This document shows, in pieces, positions 33,949 to 36,542 of a DNA stretch of 36,542 bases (position 1 is the first letter of the stretch; every line of letters starts with the position of its first letter). Source of the DNA: Gammaproteobacteria bacterium (GTDB lineage Bacteria > Pseudomonadota > Gammaproteobacteria > Steroidobacterales > JABDMI01); assembly GCA_013001575.1 (NCBI GenBank), contig JABDMI010000016.1, forward strand, positions 1-36,542, written 5' to 3'. The notes beneath the pieces were generated by a model. It did no database searches and was not told where the DNA came from. It was given only the letters and a program-made list of their open reading frames with translations. The position numbers were made by a program, and so were the translations under genes.

Positions 33949-35460
33949 ATGCCGAACTTTGAAAGTTTAAAATATTTCCCCGGAATGATCTACAAAGGGG
34001 TAGAACGAAAGGGGGAATTACTGGCGTTTGAAAGTGCCGGTAGTGATGAGCTGTACGGAGTCAGTAACGAGGATTTCTTGAGTGGTCGGGTGAACTGGCT
34101 TGATCTGGTGCACCCGGATCAAAAAAACCGGGTCATTCAACACACCATTCAGGCCCTTAAGCAGGGCACGCCGTTATCACTTGAGTTCAGAACCAGGCCA
34201 ATTCGTGGCCAGTCCAAATATGTCTGGGACCATCGCTATTTTGATTTCTCAAATTACTCCGATGAGGATCCGCTCATGGAGTTTGAAGGCTACACCCTGG
34301 ATATAAGCGAGCGTATACGTGTTCAGCAACAATTGCAGGAAAGCAAGGGCTTTGCCGATGCGGTTCTTGATACTTCGGTTGAGGCGATTATCACCATTAA
34401 TCGACAAGCCATTGTTGAATCCTTTAACCATTCAGCTGAAAGTATGTTTGGTTATCAAAAAAGTGAGGTCATTGGTAAGAACGTCAAGCTCCTGATGCCA
34501 CAGCCTTTCCACGACCAGCACGACAAATACGTAAAAAATTATGTGACTACCGGCAAGGCGAAAATTATCGGCAAGGGGCGAGAAGTGATCGGCTTGCATA
34601 AATCCGGACATCAGTTTCCAATCTATCTGGCGGTGAGTGAGGTGTTTCATCAAACCGAGAGAAAGTTTGTTGGGTTGATCCGTGATCTAAGCCATGAGCG
34701 ACAGATTGAACTCGAAGCCGCCGAGGCGCGTAACCAGTTAGCCCATCTTGATCGCATTAACATGCTGAATGAGATGGCCACAGGCATTGCGCATGAGATA
34801 AACCAGCCACTTACGGCAATTTCCATGTATGCCCAGACCGCTTTGCGGACCCTGAATGCACCTGCGCCAAAACTTGATCTGTTGGCGCGCTCACTGGAAA
34901 AACTCAGTACCCAAGCCCATCGAGCCGGCGAAGTGATCGAGCGTATGCAGCAAATGGTCAGACAGGAAGATAGTCAACGCGAAGTCATTGATTGCAATGA
35001 TCTGCTCAGGGGAATTGCCAATCTTGCTGAAGTCGAGGCACAGTTGCGAGACATTGACATTGAGTTTACTCCTATTTCCCGACAAGTCCTGGTGCATTCA
35101 GACAAAGTTCAAATACAACAAGTTGCACTGAATTTATTACGTAATGGCATGCAGTCTATGGAAGCGGTCAATCGTAAGCACGGGTCTCGCATTACTATGA
35201 GCGTCGAAATAGAGAAAGACTCGGCCAGGATCTCAATTATTGATAGCGGGACAGGAGTCAGCTCAGAGATTGAAAGTATTTTATTCAAACCTTTTTCGTC
35301 GAGTAAACAAAACAGTTTGGGTATTGGTTTGTCATTGTGTCGCTCTATAATCAATGCGCATGGTGGCAAGCTTGGGTATACTAATAATATTCAGGGTGGA
35401 GCAACATTTTATTTTACTTTACCTCTTTATGTGGCAACTGAGAAAGATCCGGAAGAATGA
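33949..35460 (+). CDS. FixL-like PAS-PAS sensor histidine kinase
   Basis: A 503-aa soluble kinase with PAS1 (about 10-125), PAS2 (about 130-250), HisKA and HATPase. PAS2 carries the FixL haem signature: His191 in DQHDKY and Arg211 in IIGKGREV, exactly 20 residues apart as His200 and Arg220 are in Bradyrhizobium FixL. FixL positions Arg206 and His214 are here Asn and Lys. The phospho-accepting His282 is in GIAHEINQPL; ATP-binding boxes are NLLRNGM, DSGTG and GIGLSLC. There is no membrane segment. The stop overlaps the response regulator start (ATGA). A haem-based oxygen or NO sensing role is likely but inferred. Confidence 0.88.
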   Translation: MPNFESLKYFPGMIYKGVERKGELLAFESAGSDELYGVSNEDFLSGRVNWLDLVHPDQKNRVIQHTIQALKQGTPLSLEFRTRPIRGQSKYVWDHRYFDFSNYSDEDPLMEFEGYTLDISERIRVQQQLQESKGFADAVLDTSVEAIITINRQAIVESFNHSAESMFGYQKSEVIGKNVKLLMPQPFHDQHDKYVKNYVTTGKAKIIGKGREVIGLHKSGHQFPIYLAVSEVFHQTERKFVGLIRDLSHERQIELEAAEARNQLAHLDRINMLNEMATGIAHEINQPLTAISMYAQTALRTLNAPAPKLDLLARSLEKLSTQAHRAGEVIERMQQMVRQEDSQREVIDCNDLLRGIANLAEVEAQLRDIDIEFTPISRQVLVHSDKVQIQQVALNLLRNGMQSMEAVNRKHGSRITMSVEIEKDSARISIIDSGTGVSSEIESILFKPFSSSKQNSLGIGLSLCRSIINAHGGKLGYTNNIQGGATFYFTLPLYVATEKDPEE

Positions 35461-36068
35461 GCGAAGAACAATTTGTATACGTTGTAGACGATGATGATGC
35501 AGTACGTGATGCGCTGGGTATGTTGCTGGAATCAGTGGATATTCCGCATCAAACCTACAACAACGGTTTGGAATTCCTTGAAACCTATGATTCAAGCTTG
35601 CGAGGCTGTGCCGTTGTGGATATTCGTATGCCAGGAATGAATGGCCTCGAATTACAAAAACAACTAAATCTCAAGCACTCTACACTGCCGATCATATTTA
35701 TAACCGGGCATGGTGATATCCCGATGGCGGTGGAGGCTATCCGCAATGGTGCAATTGATTTTATGCGTAAGCCAATACGCGAACAGGATCTGTTAGACCG
35801 GATCCAGGAAGCCTTGAGCATTGAGGAAAATCAGCACGAGCACCAAATGCGCCGCGTCAAGCAGCAAGAGGCATTAAGTTCATTGACCAAACGCGAACGT
35901 GAGGTTTTTGATCTGGTTGCGGAAGGCAAGGCCAATAAAGTGGTTGCCCAGGACCTGGGTATCAGTGAACGAACGGTGGAAGTGCACCGTTCACAAGCCA
36001 TGCGTAAGCTGGGCGCGCGTTCCCTGGCTGAATTGGTCAAGATCAAACTGGAAGCACAAGCCAGCTAA
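35457..36068 (+). CDS. FixJ-family response regulator
   Basis: A 203-aa two-domain regulator. The receiver (1-125) has the acid pocket VVDDDD (Asp11-Asp12), phospho-acceptor Asp55 (VVDIRMPGMNG), Thr in FITGHGD and Lys in MRKPI. The LuxR-type HTH lies at about 140-198 (LTKREREVFDLVAEGKANKVVAQDLGISERTVEVHRSQAM). It overlaps the kinase gene by four bases and is its obvious partner. A candidate target is the palindrome/direct-repeat cluster just downstream (36105-36163). Confidence 0.95.
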   Translation: MSEEQFVYVVDDDDAVRDALGMLLESVDIPHQTYNNGLEFLETYDSSLRGCAVVDIRMPGMNGLELQKQLNLKHSTLPIIFITGHGDIPMAVEAIRNGAIDFMRKPIREQDLLDRIQEALSIEENQHEHQMRRVKQQEALSSLTKREREVFDLVAEGKANKVVAQDLGISERTVEVHRSQAMRKLGARSLAELVKIKLEAQAS

Positions 36069-36104
36069 CAAACTTGCAAAATTCTTTAATTTAGACCTGG
36101 TATC

Positions 36105-36163
36105 TACGTATTTTCCCTATACGTAATTTTCACAATATCAAAATTTTGATTTTTTCCCTAGAC
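36105..36163. promoter_or_regulatory. Candidate operator array upstream of the second receiver gene
   Basis: Two TACGTA palindromes (36105-36110, 36120-36125) are 15 bp apart. Two direct copies of TTTTCCCTA(T/G)AC (36111-36122, 36152-36163) are 41 bp apart, about four helical turns. A perfect 14-bp palindrome ATCAAAATTTTGAT (36137-36150) lies between them. The minus-strand ATACGTAG resembles the GTAMGTAG core I recall for FixJ sites. Binding protein not proven. Confidence 0.5.
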
Positions 36164-36216
36164 TGCAGTTGTTCAAAAATAAAATAATTATTAGACAGTA
36201 AGACAGAATAGGTTTT

Positions 36217-36542
36217 ATGAGCAGTTCAAACAAAGTCGTTTTCCTGGTTGAACCGGACAGTGCGGTGCGAGACAGCATCCGCTCATTATTGGAAAGTTTT
36301 GATGTTTCAATTAAAACCTACGCCAGTGGCCGCTCGTTCTTGAACAACGCCAAACCAAATGGTCACGGTTGTGTGTTGGTTGAAAGCGATCTGCCGGATA
36401 TGACCGGAGTTGACCTGTCAAAGTACATCAGGCAACAAGGGCAAACATTGCCCGTGGTCTTACTGACCAGTAGCAATGATGTCGGTTTTGAAAAGCTGAA
36501 CCAGCCCGCGGTATCAGCCATTTTGCACAAACCTCTGAAAAG
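36217..36542 (+). CDS. FixJ-like receiver protein with Glu at the phosphorylation site (partial)
   Basis: The reading frame opens at ATG 36217 and runs off the window after 108 codons. It aligns along its length with the receiver of the preceding regulator: AVRDSI, GCVLVESDLPDMTGVDL, LPVVLLTSS, LHKPLK. Key changes are Glu56 where the neighbour has phospho-accepting Asp55, and Glu12-Pro13 in place of the metal-binding Asp pair. The Thr/Ser and Lys positions are kept. It is probably a pseudo-receiver not controlled by normal phosphorylation. Whether a DNA-binding domain follows cannot be seen. Confidence 0.85.
   Translation, partial: MSSSNKVVFLVEPDSAVRDSIRSLLESFDVSIKTYASGRSFLNNAKPNGHGCVLVESDLPDMTGVDLSKYIRQQGQTLPVVLLTSSNDVGFEKLNQPAVSAILHKPLK

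Overview
The window reads as a chromosomal segment of a free-living, aerobic, amino-acid-oxidising gammaproteobacterium of moderate GC. Support comes from the queA-tgt-yajC-secD-secF run, the xerD-dsbC adjacency, a ZapE-type ATPase, a 7Fe-8S ferredoxin, and near-perfect CRP-type and FNR-type sites. I cannot assign an order or genus. No prophage, IS element, CRISPR array or rRNA is visible.

Layout. (1) 95-4333, plus strand: tyrosine/homogentisate catabolism (hpd, a VOC-fold protein, a fumarylacetoacetase-family hydrolase, maleylacetoacetate isomerase), then an SRPBCC protein and a small membrane protein. (2) 4359-12158, minus strand: zapE, both subunits of a succinyl-CoA:3-ketoacid CoA-transferase, an unrecognised small gene, etfA, etfB, ETF-ubiquinone oxidoreductase and an HSD10-like dehydrogenase. 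(3) About 12273-13079, plus: a kynurenine-formamidase-like hydrolase that seems to lack a normal start codon. (4) 13138-16781, minus: thiolase, isovaleryl-CoA dehydrogenase, leucine dehydrogenase. (5) 17204-19883: plsC divergent from xerD, then dsbC. (6) 19998-22186: haloalkane-dehalogenase-like hydrolase, a 67-bp tandem repeat, ferredoxin, Nudix hydrolase, tRNA-Leu(CAA). (7) 22410-24900: ECF sigma factor, zinc-finger anti-sigma factor and periplasmic PDZ protein. (8) 24952-31913: queA, tgt, yajC, secD, secF, pepQ. (9) 31940-36542: an EEP-fold phosphoesterase, two universal stress proteins behind an FNR-type promoter, a truncated antiporter remnant, a FixL-like kinase, a FixJ-like regulator, and a second receiver protein with Glu at the phosphorylation site, cut by the window end.

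How the genes work together. Regions 1-4 converge on acetoacetate and acetyl-CoA. Tyrosine and leucine breakdown both release acetoacetate, the CoA-transferase activates it, and the thiolase splits it. ETF and ETF-QO carry electrons from isovaleryl-CoA dehydrogenase to ubiquinone. Homogentisate 1,2-dioxygenase, the leucine-specific carboxylase and HMG-CoA lyase are not in the window. Regions 7 and 9 are regulatory: one envelope-type sigma module and one oxygen/redox-type module.

The intergenic spaces are rich in short palindromic repeats: about ten copies of one family and two of another within 36.5 kb. Function calls rest on motif recognition by eye; no database search was run.
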